The notes below the pieces were generated by a model. The model was given only the letters and a program-made list of their open reading frames with translations. It did not search any database and was not told where the DNA came from. A DNA stretch of 64,000 bases from assembly GCA_001632425.1 (NCBI GenBank), contig KV425566.1:455318-519317 (forward strand), written 5' to 3'. The stretch comes from Neolentinus lepideus HHB14362 ss-1 (lineage: Eukaryota; Basidiomycota; Agaricomycetes; Gloeophyllales; Gloeophyllaceae). The position numbers and the translations under genes were made by a program. Below are positions 46,649 through 59,348 of the stretch, piece after piece. Numbering within the stretch: position 1 is the first letter of the stretch; each line of letters begins with the position of its first letter.

Positions 46649-47760
46649 GCGATTTAATTGTACAGTTCGTGTAAATATGGAGCTCTTGAAAGTTAGGGTG
46701 TGGCTTGGAGCACGAGTCCAAGGGACCTGAGCTCGGAAAAAGTATATGGCTTTCATCCCCAAGGACTATATTTATATGGCCAGTGCAGATTCAGGGATAT
46801 CAGTTACCGGTGGTTTCACCTTTACCCATTAGACCGATCGCGCAGCTCTGTGCAGGTAACCGAAACGCTCAATAGACTAGTCGGAGGTGTTTGGCAGGTG
46901 GGTATCCATATGACGCGCTTGGAACTCGGAACGCTGCTAAAATAGGAAACAAGATGGTCTGCTGAGGCTAAATATTGCCTCACTCTTCTGTTCGTTCAAA
47001 ATGTGACTTTACCGTTTAATTTGATGCTTTGCTGAACCATCGAATACAAAGAAGAATCCGGAAATTGTCAGCTAGTTGCTCGTAACATCTCACATGAGGA
47101 CAATTCTTCTGATTCCGGTTTGCAGCGATAGCGGACCGAGTGCCCGGGAGCATCAAATGCGTTAGAGCAAACGGGGAGATGCTGATATCAGGTGCAGTGC
47201 CTTGCTGTGGCGCCCCAGGGGTGAGTCAGAACCCTGCCCGACTGTTATAAGAGACGGTGACATCCAGACGTTGAGATCACCGTATCACCGGAGCCTCAAG
47301 AATCACAATTTATGCAAGCCTCCATGTACTGACGCACCTTCTCCGGGCTGGTTGCGAGATTTATCGTAGGCAGAGGTTCCTTACGGCATGCATTTCTCCA
47401 GAGGACGCATCTGTCACTTCCACACAGCATCACGGACTTGCACAGCCGCAAGGTCCGTTTCTCGCGGCTATAGATAGTGTATAAGCCACAGTAGCATTTT
47501 GACTTTCAAATCCCTTGAAACTGATTCACACCGCCTGCACTAATGGAACCTTGCACTGATGGCTGCAAATGCCGACGCGCGTAGCCACATGATCCCGTGC
47601 TAGAGTCACCTGACCGTCTTACGTAAGTCATATACACGATCCCTTGTAAGTCCTTGTGGGCGCCATACAGCGTTGTTACGTATCCCCATTCGCGTCCGAC
47701 GACTATATTCGACCGTGTCCGACGCGCAGATCCCGCAGCAGAACCACGATAAAGCAAATC
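46649..47760. other. Divergent intergenic region, Nudix / UBLCP1
   Basis: About 1.1 kb between two genes transcribed apart. No gene, repeat or clear motif was found. Confidence 0.45.
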
Positions 47761-49497
47761 ATGGAAGAGCACGCATCAAAAAAGATCAAGTTGGACGAGG
47801 GCAATGGCAACGGAGAGGAGAAGGCTGCATCGGAAGTGGCGGAGGCATCAGTAGTCGGTACTCAGGTTAGTATCCCATTCCAGGCATATACAACGGTTCG
47901 CCAATGGGAGACCATAGATGCGAGTGGAGGACTCCGTATCAGAGCGCTATATCGACCTGGCGTTTACATGGTCGAGCAAGCCTTTCACCCTGTCTATCGC
48001 GGAATCCGACAGGTAGTTTCATGTCCAAACATCGGGAGTTACCATTCACGATGAAGTAGGGTGTTTGACCTGAAGGCTGCCTTGCAAAATTTAACGAATG
48101 TGCCACTGGAGCGCCAGAAGATCATAGGGCTAGTGAAGGGCAAGCTACCTGCGGATGATGTCTGCGTGTGCGTTCAGGTTCTCTATTTACAGTCTTTGTC
48201 TAAAGGACTTCGTTCTTACTATGATTAGGGGAGAGCTGAAGCTTGTCTCTGGCAAGAAATTCACTCTGATTGGCACGCCTCAAGGGGATGAGATCAAAGA
48301 TCCCTCGCGTACGCACCCTTGTTGCGTTCATGGAGATGGACAGGTTTTGACATACATCAATCCAGAACTCGAATTTCTACCTGATATCTTCAATGATCTG
48401 GATATCGACTTTTCCACTGTACCCGAGGCTGCCAATACATACCTGCATGACCAGCGGAACAAACGGAAGATCCGCGAGATCGGCTCAAAACTCCAGGTCA
48501 ATATCATGTACCCGCTTCGACCAGGGAAGCGGCTGCTTGTCCTAGACATTGATTATAGTAAGGACTTTTGACAGTCGATCTGGCTTGTGCCGCCGTTGTG
48601 TTTTCTGATATCACAACAGCTATTCTGGACACCAAACCCTTGACATCTGGCGCTCTGCCTCCTCAAGAGTGCGTTAGACCTCGACTACATGAGTTCTTAG
48701 AAGCCGTTTATCCATATTATGATATCTGTATCTGGTGAAGTGTACTCTATCTAGTGTCTATCTGATCTAATTATCATCTCCCAGGTCACAGACAAGCTGG
48801 ATCTGGCTTGAGACCAAGTTGGTTGAGATCGGTATGGTAGGAACAGAACGGAATTATAAGGTAGGCTGATGCAAAAATTACCGCCGAGGCTTCGACTCTG
48901 TCGCTCAACCATTCGTTTAGATATCCTTTGGTATTCGACACGATCTTACGATGTCGAGGCAGCGTAGATGATGGACGTTCACATATAGTGCTTGACAAGA
49001 CGACTATGTTCAGCGTCTTCTCCAACCGTAATGGTCAACCGTATAGGCATCATGTGAAGCCTTTACAGATAATCTGGAACAAGTTTCCACAATAGTGAGT
49101 GCCGTCGAGGTCCACGGCGAGTGCAAATGGTAACATGAGTTAAATGTGGACATAGCAACGAGAAGAATACAATTCATGTGGACGACCTGGTGAGTACCTG
49201 TTGGAATTTCTTTGCCGCTCTTAACTGAAGTCGCACTCAGGGCCGCAATTTCGCACTAAATCCGCGTCAAGGGCTTAAGATATCCGCATTCAAGGATTGC
49301 CACCTGCCTCAAGCCATGGCCGATCGGGAATTGGACAGGTTGGCAAGGTATATGGTTTACATAGCCTCTTTGCCTGATTTCTCGACGGTTCAGCACAAGG
49401 TACGTTGACAGCGGCCGCTTGCAGTGAATGGACAGCAACGTTGATACTTTCGCAGGATTGGAAGGCCGTTGTGCGTAGTATACCAGATACACAGTGA
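47761..49497 (+). CDS. UBLCP1-type phosphatase (ubiquitin-like domain, HAD/FCP fold)
   Basis: The start at 47761 gives an acidic/basic leader (MEEHASKKIKLDEGNGNG). After a GT-AG intron, MRVEDSVSERYIDLAFTWSS opens a ubiquitin-like domain that includes VFDLKAALQNLTNVPLERQK and IGLVKGKLP. The phosphatase follows: VMYPLRP-like NIMYPLRPGKRLLVLDIDY with an intron just before T, restoring the DxDxT catalytic motif (DIDYTILDTK), then PLTSGALPPQECVRPRLHEF, YYDICIWSQTSWIWLETKL, HHVKPLQIIWNKFPQY, TIHVDDLGRNFALNPRQGLK and ADRELDRLARYM. Animal UBLCP1 dephosphorylates and regulates the nuclear proteasome, and a similar job is likely. It needs at least eight introns. Stop is at 49495-49497. Confidence 0.92.
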
Positions 49498-49789
49498 GCG
49501 TCAAGGGGTGCCACGGATTTTGTAGTATTCGTATAGGGATGGATGTATACCTGAGTGATAATATAAATATCGCTGTACCCATGCTAATCGCGGTAGCTAA
49601 TCATATTCAGCGGAAGTCGGCTAATCAGAGTTTGTATCAGACTTTGTTGGACCGCGTTCAGTGAGGCCGGGCCTTGGTCTGTGTCAACTCGACGTTGCAA
49701 TACATGGCCATAAGTGCCCTAACGTATCTGAGCTAGCTCTTGCATAACCTTCGCTTTTCTCTGTACCTGCTTAAGGTTCTCGTCTCGGC

Positions 49790-51080
49790 GGCACAACAAC
49801 TAGTCGGAAGTTCGTGGAGGTGGAAAGGAAGGGATTTGGTATGTCTTAAAGCCCAGGCAGGTTCTGTTTGCACGCTCATGTGGGGTCGTTCATTACTATT
49901 GTCACCCCCTTGTTAACTTCCAGGACTGCAATTGATGTTTGATCGTCTTGGGGCGGACGTATTCTGGAACCGCTTCCGCCTTTTGTATCAAATCGAAGCA
50001 CGGAAAAGTGCCCTCACATTCCGTCGACCGCTCACTGCTAAATTCCGCCCCGGTGACATTGTGTTTGCATGGGGTGGCATTACGAATGCTTGGTTTGATT
50101 ACCTGCGCTTGAACGGTTTCAAACTCACCAGGACAGAGCTTGCCTTGGAGAAAAGCTACCGTAGCATGCTGGTCCCTGGCCGCGTCGGAAAGTTCTGTGT
50201 CATCCTGAAGAACATTAACAGTGGCGTTCACAAGGGGAAGTACCTTGTATGCAACCTTACGACGTTTCGAAATATGCGGTTCACGGCGACGCTCAGGACG
50301 CCTATGAACAATTTCTTCGCATTGGCGTTTGGCTCGGTCACCGAGCCTTGGCCGCCAAACTTTCCCCCTATTCTAGTGAATCCACGCTGGACCATACAGT
50401 CGTATGTTCATGCGATCCCTGCTGTCAGGGATGTGATTCCTGCGAAATTCAACATGTACTCAAGCCTTGCCCCCGGCGAGCTAGACAGGCTGCAGGCAGC
50501 AGTAAGAGATAGAGTAAAGGTGAGCGCTTGTATAATTGCTTCACCACCGCGATGACAAACATTCTCTTAGCGGTTTCCGACTCATTCTGCGATGATCAGA
50601 GAATATTACGTGGATGCTCTACAGAGTATTAGGGAAAACGGGCTGGATGTCGAGTATGTTGAGGAGTATGCTGGAGATGCTGTGCCCATGCGACAGAATT
50701 TCTCTGGGGGCGACGTTCAAGACACGGAAGGTCTCGTATCCGACTCTGAAATGTCTGAGTTCGCGGAGGAACAGGACAAAGCAACGACTGATCTTGTACC
50801 TCGCGGGAAGCGAAGGTCGCGGGAGGAGAGGAGTTATTTCAAGCCTCTACACTTCCTGTCACTAAAGAGTCACGACATAACCTGGTCGATGAAATTTCTC
50901 GAGGACGATATCAAGTCAACACCTCATTGGGCGTCATCGAAAGTCATTTGCAACAAGGGCATCGAGGGGCCGTTGAGGTACATTGGGCAGCACATCCGCT
51001 CGTTATCTTACTGGTTACCGCCCTATCCCCAATCCGCAAACACCGCCAAGGGCTCAAATAAAAAGCGGAAGAACAAATAG
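49790..51080 (+). CDS. Conserved-looking hypothetical protein, no recognised domain
   Basis: I do not recognise this family. An exon near 49,792-49,849 ends KFVEVERKGFG and splices to LQLMFDRLGADVFWNRFRLL (from about 49,923). The long exon goes on with RPGDIVFAWGGITNAWFDYL and MRFTATLRTPMNNFFALAFG to RVK (50,518). A further intron leads to RFPTHSAMIREYYVDALQSI. The middle is acidic (DTEGLVSDSEMSEFAEEQDK) and the C-terminus basic (KGSNKKRKNK), ending at 51080. The very first exon was not found because a stop lies just upstream of the first one in frame. The folded, aromatic-rich N-terminal half and basic tail suggest a nuclear or nucleic-acid-binding protein, but that is only a guess. Confidence 0.6.
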
Positions 51081-52101
51081 CATGCTAAGTTCGTATTTTC
51101 GATTCAAGGTGTTATTACTCGGAAGGCCAAGCGGACGGAACGTCAGTGCTTTCGGCCATCCCCAGAAAGCCTGGCAGCGCACAGTAGGCGTGCTCCTCGA
51201 CTCGCCTTAGCCCGCTTCCTGAGGCTGCCGACTTTCGAATCGCACATCCAAGCTTGCTGTGTCATTTACGGCATAGGCAAGACAGGCGAGTGCTGTTCCA
51301 CTGCAGGCACAGGGCGCCGACAACTGCAAAGGCCCTGCTTCAGGGTTGGAGGTTTGGTCTCAGACAGAGGCTTGGGCGGTGTCACCATCTGTGTAGACGC
51401 ATCATAGCCTCAGGGGTGGTCTAGTAGGACTGAAAAGAAATATATCCTCCGCCAGAACAGAGCCTCATACAATCTGAACACCTCTGAGTTGCGTGCTACC
51501 ACATTATTCGATGCCAAGAGCGGGGTTGTGAGGCTGAAAGGTCAGTGTCTTAATGATGGGAATCAATTGGAACGCTCTGGACAGGCATCGGGATGAGACA
51601 CTCAATATACGTTCCATCTCTTTCACGAGTTGGTAAAACCTCTTCATACATTCTTTTGGCTGTTACTGATTGTGGCTTGGGTAGATGCTCCACGAAGACT
51701 TGGCTTCACATTGTTCAATGCGAGGAAAGATACAACGAGCAGGCCAGCTGCTTCAAATTATCAGACTAGCTCAATCTAGATATGCGTCGGATACCCTGCG
51801 GTTAAGTGCTAGGTATGATAGTACTTGCGACAGAGATACCGACGAACATGACAGAAGCTTGGACGCCTTGCGACGTTCTCTCATGTCTGGAAGTCGTAAT
51901 CAAATCCGGGCCCAGCCTTTCCTGCGAGCCGATCTGCGTGGTGCTTTTACACTTTCCGGCTCATGAAAGTCAAAGTGTCTTATATTATAGACCATCTAGT
52001 GTAATTACGGTTGACGTATAACGGCCGAAAAAGGCAATTGATCGAGGGTGGCTTTAGACACGCCGGCGGCAACTTGTCAAGCGCGTTTCCTCCTAACAAG
52101 C
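51081..52101. other. Intergenic stretch without a supported gene
   Basis: Short open frames only. The right end is the NECAP promoter region. Confidence 0.45.
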
Positions 52102-53015
52102 ATGGACGGCGCTGAAGACGAGATCGAGTCTATCCTTTATATTGGCAGGGAGGTATCGGGTGAGCTGCAAGTAAGCTGTCAAATAAACCGACTGCGTGCT
52201 GACACACTTAACTTGCAAGTGTACAAAATCCCTCCTTTGAAAGCGAACGAAGGGCATCGCGCGAATGACTGGGGTGACCTTGCGAGTCCGTTGTGGAAGG
52301 GGAGGTTAAGGATTGTCGAGAAGGGGAGTGGGGTTATGATGTATCTTGAGGATCCGCAGACTGGTGCGTCCTAACAGAGTTCCTCCGCCTGTGTGATCCT
52401 CATACGACTGATCACTTAGGCGATTGTGCGCTCTCCTCACTCCGCTCATGGTCTATGTCTGATTCCGTTGCACCGTCGCAGTGTTTGCGAAGACCAAATA
52501 CGATCCACTCAAGCCGCCTGTGGATGCGGTGCTGGACTCGTCGCGGTATTTCGTCATTCGGCTAGAGGATGAGGGGAAGAAGGCGTACATCGGGATGGGG
52601 TTCGCGGAAAGGACGGATAGTTTTGACTTCAGTGAGTTCAAGTTAATCCAAATCAGCGTGCTCATTCTGACGTCGTCTGGTAGATGTCGCTCTGCAGGAT
52701 TACACGAAGTACGCCCATCGCTAACTTCCGTTGATGCTTGAATTCTCAATTACTTTGCTAGACGATACAAAGCCAAACTCAATCCACCCTCCCCTACCGA
52801 AGAAGACGCCCCACATGTCCCCACCGGTCCCAAGAAGGACTACTCCCTCAAGGAAGGCCAGACGTTCTCCATCAACATACCCGGGCGGAACAAGTCGCAT
52901 GCGAGTTCGGGAGAGAGCTTGTTGGGCTCGGGCTCAGCAAGTAGTTCGGCGTCGTCCTTGGGAGGGGGCTTCCCGCTGCTGCCGCCACCGCCAAGTGCGC
53001 CGAGGAGGCGATGAG
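52102..53015 (+). CDS. NECAP-like adaptin-ear-binding coat protein
   Basis: The start at 52102 gives [19 protein letters not shown]; after an intron (donor about 52160) the sequence continues [20 protein letters not shown], the NECAP PH-like fold. Other marks are [63 protein letters not shown] and [10 protein letters not shown]. The tail is Ser/Gly- and Pro-rich and ends APRRR. NECAP proteins bind the AP-2 adaptor and clathrin coat and act in endocytosis, so the protein should work at the plasma membrane. Four introns are needed; the intron near 52,160 could be misread as coding since it is open in the upstream frame. Confidence 0.92.
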
Positions 53016-54282
53016 GTGCAATCTTTTGATTATCGTTTGGTTATGTATGTATACCTTCACATGGCTGTGAGAATTATAGGAAAGGAAAGCGTTTCAGCAT
53101 ACAGCGTGTCTTGTGCGGCGTGTGATACACTGTCATCCGCCTTACCGCCTTATGTCTCCCCAGAGACCTAGGTCCAAGCTTAAATTTCGGTGAAATGTTG
53201 ATAACCCGGTTCGCTCTTCCCGCAAGGTCTCCCGCGGCGACGGGAAGTCTCCAAGTAATGTGGTTCTCGTGAGCGCGTCCTATAATGACGTTAAACAGTC
53301 TTTTCGTATTGAACACCTCCTCACACGGATGCGAGCCCACGGGGTGATAGTATCATAGACCTCGAACGAGATGTTCGTCACTAGTGTGGGGGCTCCGACG
53401 GTGAAACAACTGATAAGCTAAAGGGAGTGTGTACCGTGCTCTGGCGATGTGTGGATGACCCGATCATTGCCGTGCGGACACAACGGGAGACTCGGATAAA
53501 ACATGGGATATCGATGGACCAGGAGTGATATCATCCTCCATCAGAGATGATTATTGTCTGTGCTTACACGTCTGAGCAGTAGAAGCTGTGTAGTGTATTA
53601 TGGTCGTAGCTTGGTGAGCAGTGGCATGCATAATATCTGATTGTCACACTGACACGTTATCCTGGGCTAGAGTCTCTTGACGTTATCAGTGGAGACACTG
53701 CGAAAGCAAGGAGCAACATGAGGCATTTTCGCCGAGGACTGCCAGATTCCCATGTAGATCTCCCGACTTCAACTTAATGAACTGCATTATGGCATAGGTC
53801 CTTTTGTATGCTCTGTGGTTTAAATTCTGCGAGGCGATCGCTTGGAAATTATACGGTTTCTCGAGGTCGGACCGGCGCCTCATAAGAGCTTACAAGCCAC
53901 CAAGCCTAGTCCTTCCTGTGCGTGATGGCAATAATGACGGAGTCAAGATACCTCCTCGTACCTTCAACCTCGAAGGTCTTCAGACTTGGGCCAGAGGATG
54001 CAACCAAACTCATCTTAGTCTGACTGAGATGTTCTGATCTGCTAATGTGTCGACCAAGGTTTATTTTCTGATGAGTGCGTGGGCAGGCTTTGTTGCTTAT
54101 CGAATGTGACAGAACAGTCCGTCGACCGTTTCTCATCTTACCGTGGCAGTGGATTCCGCACTGTCTGCACGCAAGTAATTACTTCTTCTCATTGGGTGTT
54201 CAAATATAGCTGCCCGGGAGTGTACACGGTAGGCTAACCGGTGTGAACTCACCATGGTTTTATGAACGCTGGAGGAACCTGG

Positions 54283-54304
54283 TAATAAATTAATAAATTA
54301 ATAA
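54283..54304. repeat. Short AT-rich tandem repeat
   Basis: About 2.75 copies of the unit TAATAAAT. Probably a simple microsatellite. Confidence 0.6.
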
Positions 54305-54389
54305 CGAGCCAGTTTGCAAAAACACCCTCTAGTGTCTCTACGCCGAGCGTACGCGTTAGTGTACGCAGAGTTACTGACGCTGGACTATG

Positions 54390-54535
54390 ATTGGTCGATC
54401 ACTGAACGGCCACTATCAGATAAGCCGCGCGGTCCGATCAATGGTTAAGGGAGAAAGTGGGGATCCGGGATATTCCGGAGCTCTCCCATTGGTCTGGTGC
54501 CTGCCGTGAGTGCGTGGAAACGGCACGCCATTGGT
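54390..54535 (-). promoter_or_regulatory. Cluster of three CCAAT boxes upstream of NFS1
   Basis: ATTGGT occurs at 54390, 54488 and 54530, so the minus strand reads ACCAAT three times in 146 bp, ending 99 bp before the NFS1 start. CCAAT boxes bind the HAP complex, which in fungi partners HapX to adjust iron-using genes. Binding is inference. Confidence 0.4.
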
Positions 54536-54633
54536 CAGCTATCGTCATATTTGACTTCCGTCCCCGAGTGAGTTGCCCTGGCCAGCATTTGCATCTCCAC
54601 TCGGCAGCCAGCCTCTCTTGCTAGTCGACCACC

Positions 54634-56606
54634 ATGTTATCGAGACTCTCTCGCAATTCTCTGCCCCGTTCTGCTGTTAGGGCATCCTCAAAAGCCAGTT
54701 GCCAAGCACGCCGCACCTTTGTCCAGCCATCTGGCGCTGATAGGGCCAGTGTCGTCGACGTGCCCTCGACATACCAAGATGACAACCTCTACACACCCCG
54801 GCCAGGTATGTCCAAAACTTATGCGCAATGTAGCTTTGGAATTGCTCATATCACGTGCTAGATATGCTCGGGTTCCGGCTGGAAACATCTCGCCGTGAAG
54901 ACTCAGTGATGGGGAAGACGCGGCCAATTTACCTCGATATGCAGGTAAGATGATTTTCACCGGTATAAATCGGCGGCATAAGCTCATCAAATTCAGGCCA
55001 CAACGCCAGTCGACCCTCGGGTTCTGGATGCCATGTTACCGTATTTCACAGACCAGTACGGTAACCCTCATAGTCGGACCCACGCCTATGGCTGGGAGGC
55101 GGAGAAGGCGGTGGAGGATGCAAGGAAGGTGAGTTGAAGTGATAGAACGCCAAAGTCTCGCGTTTCTGACCCTATTTAGCACGTCGCGGATCTCATTGGT
55201 GCCGATCCCAAAGACATTGTTTTCACTTCCGGAGCCACAGAAACCAACAACATGGCTATCAAGGGTGTCGCCCGATTCCACAAAGACAAAAAGCGGCATA
55301 TTATTACGACGCAGACTGTATGTGATCTTTGTACGCGCTACGCGGCTCTTTGTGACAAGCTACCGTCTACAGGAACACAAGTGTGTCTTGGATTCATGCC
55401 GAAAGCTCCAGGAAGAGGGTTTCGATGTTACGTACTTGCCGGTGCAGCAGAACGGCATCATCGACCTTGCGGAGCTCGAGAAGGCCATCCGCTCAGACAC
55501 GTCTCTCGTGTCCATCATGACCGTGAACAACGAGACGGGCGTCATCCAGCCCATCAAAGAGATCGGCGCTCTCGTCCGGAAGCACCGTGGAGTTTACTTT
55601 CATACGGATGCTGCGCAGGCGGCGGGCAAGATCCCCGTCGACGTGAACGAGACGAACGTCGACCTCATGAGTCTCTCGGGGCACAAGATTTACGGGCCGA
55701 AGGGCATAGGTGCTGCGTATGTTCGGCGACGACCGAGAGTAAGATTGGAGCCGATTATCAGCGGTGGTGGTCAGGAGCGGGGTTTGCGGAGTGGAACGCT
55801 GGCGACTCCACTAATTGTTGGAATGGGGGAGGCAGCGCGGATAGCGAAGTTGGAGATGGCGGTGAGTGTTATCCCTTCCCTAGGGCTATGATGGATACTT
55901 TGCATAGGCTCTGAAGGAGCCGCTCATGTCGAAAGGAGCGGTACTCGGTGCATGGGACTAGTCCTGTTGCAGCAGCCGGCTTCTTTATGAAGTAGACGCA
56001 GGGGTACTGAGCCCGCAATGAAGTGTGAGATACTGATTCTATGTCTTTGTTTAGCGCGACCACGCACGGATAAAGGAGCTTTCAGATCGCCTGATTCAGG
56101 GCATCACCTCACAAGTCGACCACGTTATCCGGAATGGAGACCCTAGCGGATACCCCGGTTGTGTCAACTTGAGTTTCGCTTACGTGGAAGGCGAGAGTTT
56201 GTTGATGGCGCTAAAGGTAACGTCATTCGCCACCTCACCTGAGTGAAGGTTCGATCCTAAGTGTCTCCGTTCTTGAATAGGATATCGCGTTATCGTCTGG
56301 CAGCGCTTGCACATCGGCCTCGTTAGAGCCATCGTACGTTCTCCGCGCGTTAGGCGCGGCTGAGGACATGGCGCACTCTTCGTTGCGATTCGGTATGGGG
56401 CGGTTTACGACGGAGGCAGAGGTCGACTTTGTGGTCATGAAGCTCGTGGCGACTGTGCAAAAGTTGCGTGATATGAGGTCAGTGTTGCGATTTGCCTCCG
56501 TCTATTGCCTGCGCTGACGATAGTTTCACTCGTTTCTTTTAGTCCGCTGTGGGAGATGGTCCAGGAGGGGATTGATATTAATTCCATTGACTGGTCTCAG
56601 CACTAG
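54634..56606 (+). CDS. NFS1: Cysteine desulfurase, mitochondrial
   Basis: The start at 54634 gives a basic Ser/Arg-rich presequence ([20 protein letters not shown]). The core follows through several introns: [124 protein letters not shown] (the Lys binds PLP) and [20 protein letters not shown]. The active-site Cys lies in [14 protein letters not shown], and the C-terminus [17 protein letters not shown] is typical of eukaryotic Nfs1. It takes sulfur from cysteine for iron-sulfur cluster assembly on Isu1 with Isd11 and frataxin, and supplies tRNA thiolation. No lesion is seen. Confidence 0.96.
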
Positions 56607-56872
56607 TCTGGTTGTATTTTTATTAGTGGCTTGGCGGTTGTTGTTCTCTGGACGTTGTGTATTTTCATCTAGTTTCTACGTAGCTGCCGAATAATGCGTA
56701 TGCATACCATCACGTCCTGGATGTGCGCCAATTCGGCACTGTACAGCCGAGCTCAATCCAGCCAGGTCTGCACGGACCACCTGGCACCTCGAGGTGATAC
56801 GAATTGGAACTCAGCTTAAGACTCCCTCGCTATCTCTCTCGTTCATCCTCGTCACTCCAATTTCCTTCAACC

Positions 56873-58278
56873 ATGGCCCGCCGACTCTATCTTGGAAGTG
56901 AGGACCGACCGAAATCACCAGCTTGCCCTAAATTCTGACCGTGCTGCTTCAGAATTGCCTGCGGACGCGCGAACGGACGATGTTTCCAAATTCTTCGATG
57001 GATATGGGCGCATTGTGGACTGCCGCGTTATGACTGGTTCGTTGTGATTATTGGGCCGTTTGAAGTTAAAAATGACCGTGCTGTTCTGTAGGCTTTGGAT
57101 TCGTTGAGTTTGAAAACCCTAGAGTATAACTTTCTGGCATGCCGTGGGTGACTTTGGCTAAAGGAAAGGATATAGGATGCCGAGGACGCTGTTCACCACT
57201 TTAACGGCAAAAGCTTCATGGGTGCAAGGTGAAGAAGGTTTCTCAAGGTGGAGATTCAGGGCTGACTGTCCTCACCAGCATTGTTGTTGAGTTCGCGAAG
57301 GAAACACGCCGTACCAGGGGCGATACCTACGAAGCTGGCCGCAGAGAGACTGCTCCTCGCTCAAGACGACCGCCTGGCATTAGGCTAATTGTATCGGGTA
57401 TCTCGCGTGACACGAGCTGGCAGGTATGCGACTTTTCTTCCTTGTGATGTCTTAGGCCGGCGCAACCCTTGGACTTCTCTGGAACAACTAGCCAACCTTT
57501 GTGGGTCGGCGCCCCATGCCGAAGTGTTCCAGTGGTTGCTCGTTCCTTACTGCCCGGCATGTTTTCATTTGGATTCAGCGGACCTGATCTCTCTCCCTTA
57601 TAGGATCTTAAAGACTTTGGTCGCGAAGCTGGTAGCGTCTCTTACGCGGACATTGACCGCGACAATCCTGGTAATGGGTATGGCGATATAATCCTGACCT
57701 GCGATTACGTGACTCTTATTGGCTCGGCATAGTATCTTGGAATACCTCGCCCGAGAGGACGCCGACCGCGCTGTGAAGGAGTTGGACGGCAAGGACCTCC
57801 GTGGTCGTGCCGTCCGTGTCACACTCGACGAAGCTGTATGTTTATTCATAACATTGTTGGGTCAAAGCTGACAAGACAGGCTCAGCGCGCCGGTGCCGAC
57901 AATTACCGCCGTGATGATCGCCGAGACGACCGTAGGGGATACGACCGCTCTTACAGAGATGAGCGTGCACCCTACCGTCGGGAACGCTCGCGGTCACCTG
58001 GAGCCCGCCGCGCCTTTGACTACGACGATCGTCGCCCCAGGTCTCCCCCGCCTGCCAGGAGGGAATATGAAGAGAAAAGGCCTGCAGGGTACGATGATCG
58101 GCGTGGAGGCCATTATGATGATTACCGTGCACCTGACCCTTATTATGATCGTCGCAGGGATGACGACAGGCGTAGGGACGACAGGCGACGCGATGAGAGG
58201 GACGACCGGTTTGATGAGAGGGCCCCGCGGGCTGCTGCTGCTGCTCCTGTCAATGGGGATGCTGGATGGAGCCGCTGA
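56873..58278 (+). CDS. SR-type splicing factor with two RRMs
   Basis: The start at 56873 gives MARRLYLG, spliced to KLPADARTDDVSKFFDGYGR (RRM1, RNP2). The next exons give GFGFVEFE (RNP1) and DAEDAVHHFNGKSFMGA. RRM2 starts GIRLIVSGISRDTSWQ, then DLKDFGREAGSVSYADIDRD, and after an intron ILEYLAREDADRAVKELDGK. The C-terminus is a long Arg/Asp/Tyr-rich tail with RERSRSPGARR and repeated RRDDRR, ending GDAGWSR. Arrangement and size match fungal SR proteins such as Srp2; they bind exonic RNA, assist splice-site choice and mRNA export, and are controlled by SR kinases. Introns lie within both RRMs. The product should be nuclear. Confidence 0.92.
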
Positions 58279-59194
58279 ATCAATAATACGAAGACTGAAG
58301 AACAAGGCTGGGATCAAGGACCGCTCTCCGAGATGTGTTTTCTTTTCTAGTCTGCTGTGCCGTCCGTGGTTTGCTCTCCCTGCTGGATGTGGTCGCGGTC
58401 GAATTGGCGTTGACGTTGGGCGATGAAGGAGATGTACTATTTGACATGGTCGATACCCACTGGTCCTCCCTAGTATGCACGTTAGGATACGGTCCCGTTC
58501 GGGTGTCCTCCTAGGTTTATTGGTCCCGATTTGCGATGTCGGCTTCGCATGGATGGGTGTGCCCGCAACGCAACGGTGGTGGTCCTCAAGGCGTCCAGCT
58601 TTTCGACGTGCTTCCTTTGTGGCCTCGAGGTATGGGTTCCGCTCTGGAGGCCGGAAGCGTCCGGTCACGCAAGTTTGAGTTATGGCGTGGTCCTGGTCTG
58701 CCCCGCCAAGTGTTTGAGTTTGATAGTTCGTGGATGGGACTTGGCCGCCTGATATGTTATCCGGACCCGAGGCAGGGACAGCGAAATCGTGATGACGGGG
58801 CACCCTCGGCATCTTTGGATGGACCGTCTTCGCGGCGCCTCGTGTGCAACGTGCTCGTTCCGGATATATGGACGTCCTGTGCGACGGGGCGTTCTTCTCT
58901 CGCGCAGAATTTGGGGTCGCCCGCTGTGTCTGGTTTGGAAACTCGCAACATCGGGCGAGGATATCTGACCGTAGTGATTCCGTTCGTGGGACCTCTGCTC
59001 CCTGCGCTGGTGATGGCCGGATTGTGGGTGGTGTTTTCGATGTGGCATGTATACATATGGTGTATGGAGCGGGGTTGGCAATACATATAGCGGTTTATTT
59101 GTTATGTGGATTTTGGTCATTTGGTGTGGACGTGATATGGGCGACTATATAATATGAATGTACGTGTACACCGCCGTCCCAGAAAAACAGCTGT
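58279..59194. other. Downstream region of the SR gene
   Basis: The plus strand is G/T-rich and open in places (a 184-codon frame from 58536), but there is no domain and no splicing pattern. I treat it as 3' flank. The insertion edge of the inverted-repeat element lies at its end. Confidence 0.4.
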
Positions 59195-59348
59195 CACTGC
59201 GGGAGTCTCACTCTTTGAGGACCTGCAAAATGTTGATCAAAATGGATATCCCATATAATTACTTTGGCAAACCATTCTGTTAAAGAGAAAAGTATATACT
59301 AAGGGAATAGACTGGACGAAATATTATCCATTTTATTACCTTCAAGAT
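59195..59348 (+). repeat. Left terminal inverted repeat
   Basis: 154 bp, paired with 60124-60285 on the other strand. The outer 86 bp are identical between the arms, which suggests recent amplification or continued selection for transposase binding. Confidence 0.85.

Larger units (their letters stand above)
53016..54633. other. 1.6 kb intergenic region upstream of NFS1
   Basis: No gene seen. It contains a short AT repeat at 54283-54304 (eight-base unit TAATAAAT) and, in the last 250 bp, three ATTGGT motifs listed separately. Confidence 0.45.

Noticed and set aside
56248..56260. GGTTCGATCC, like a tRNA B box
   Set aside because: It is within an NFS1 intron; no matching A box or cloverleaf was found upstream.
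57994..58812. 272-codon minus-strand frame over the SR gene end
   Set aside because: It is the complement of the Arg/Asp-rich repetitive tail; no domain is present.
58536..59090. 184-codon plus-strand frame after the SR gene
   Set aside because: No domain, odd Gly/Trp/Arg composition and three overlapping frames open at once. More likely G/T-rich 3' flank.
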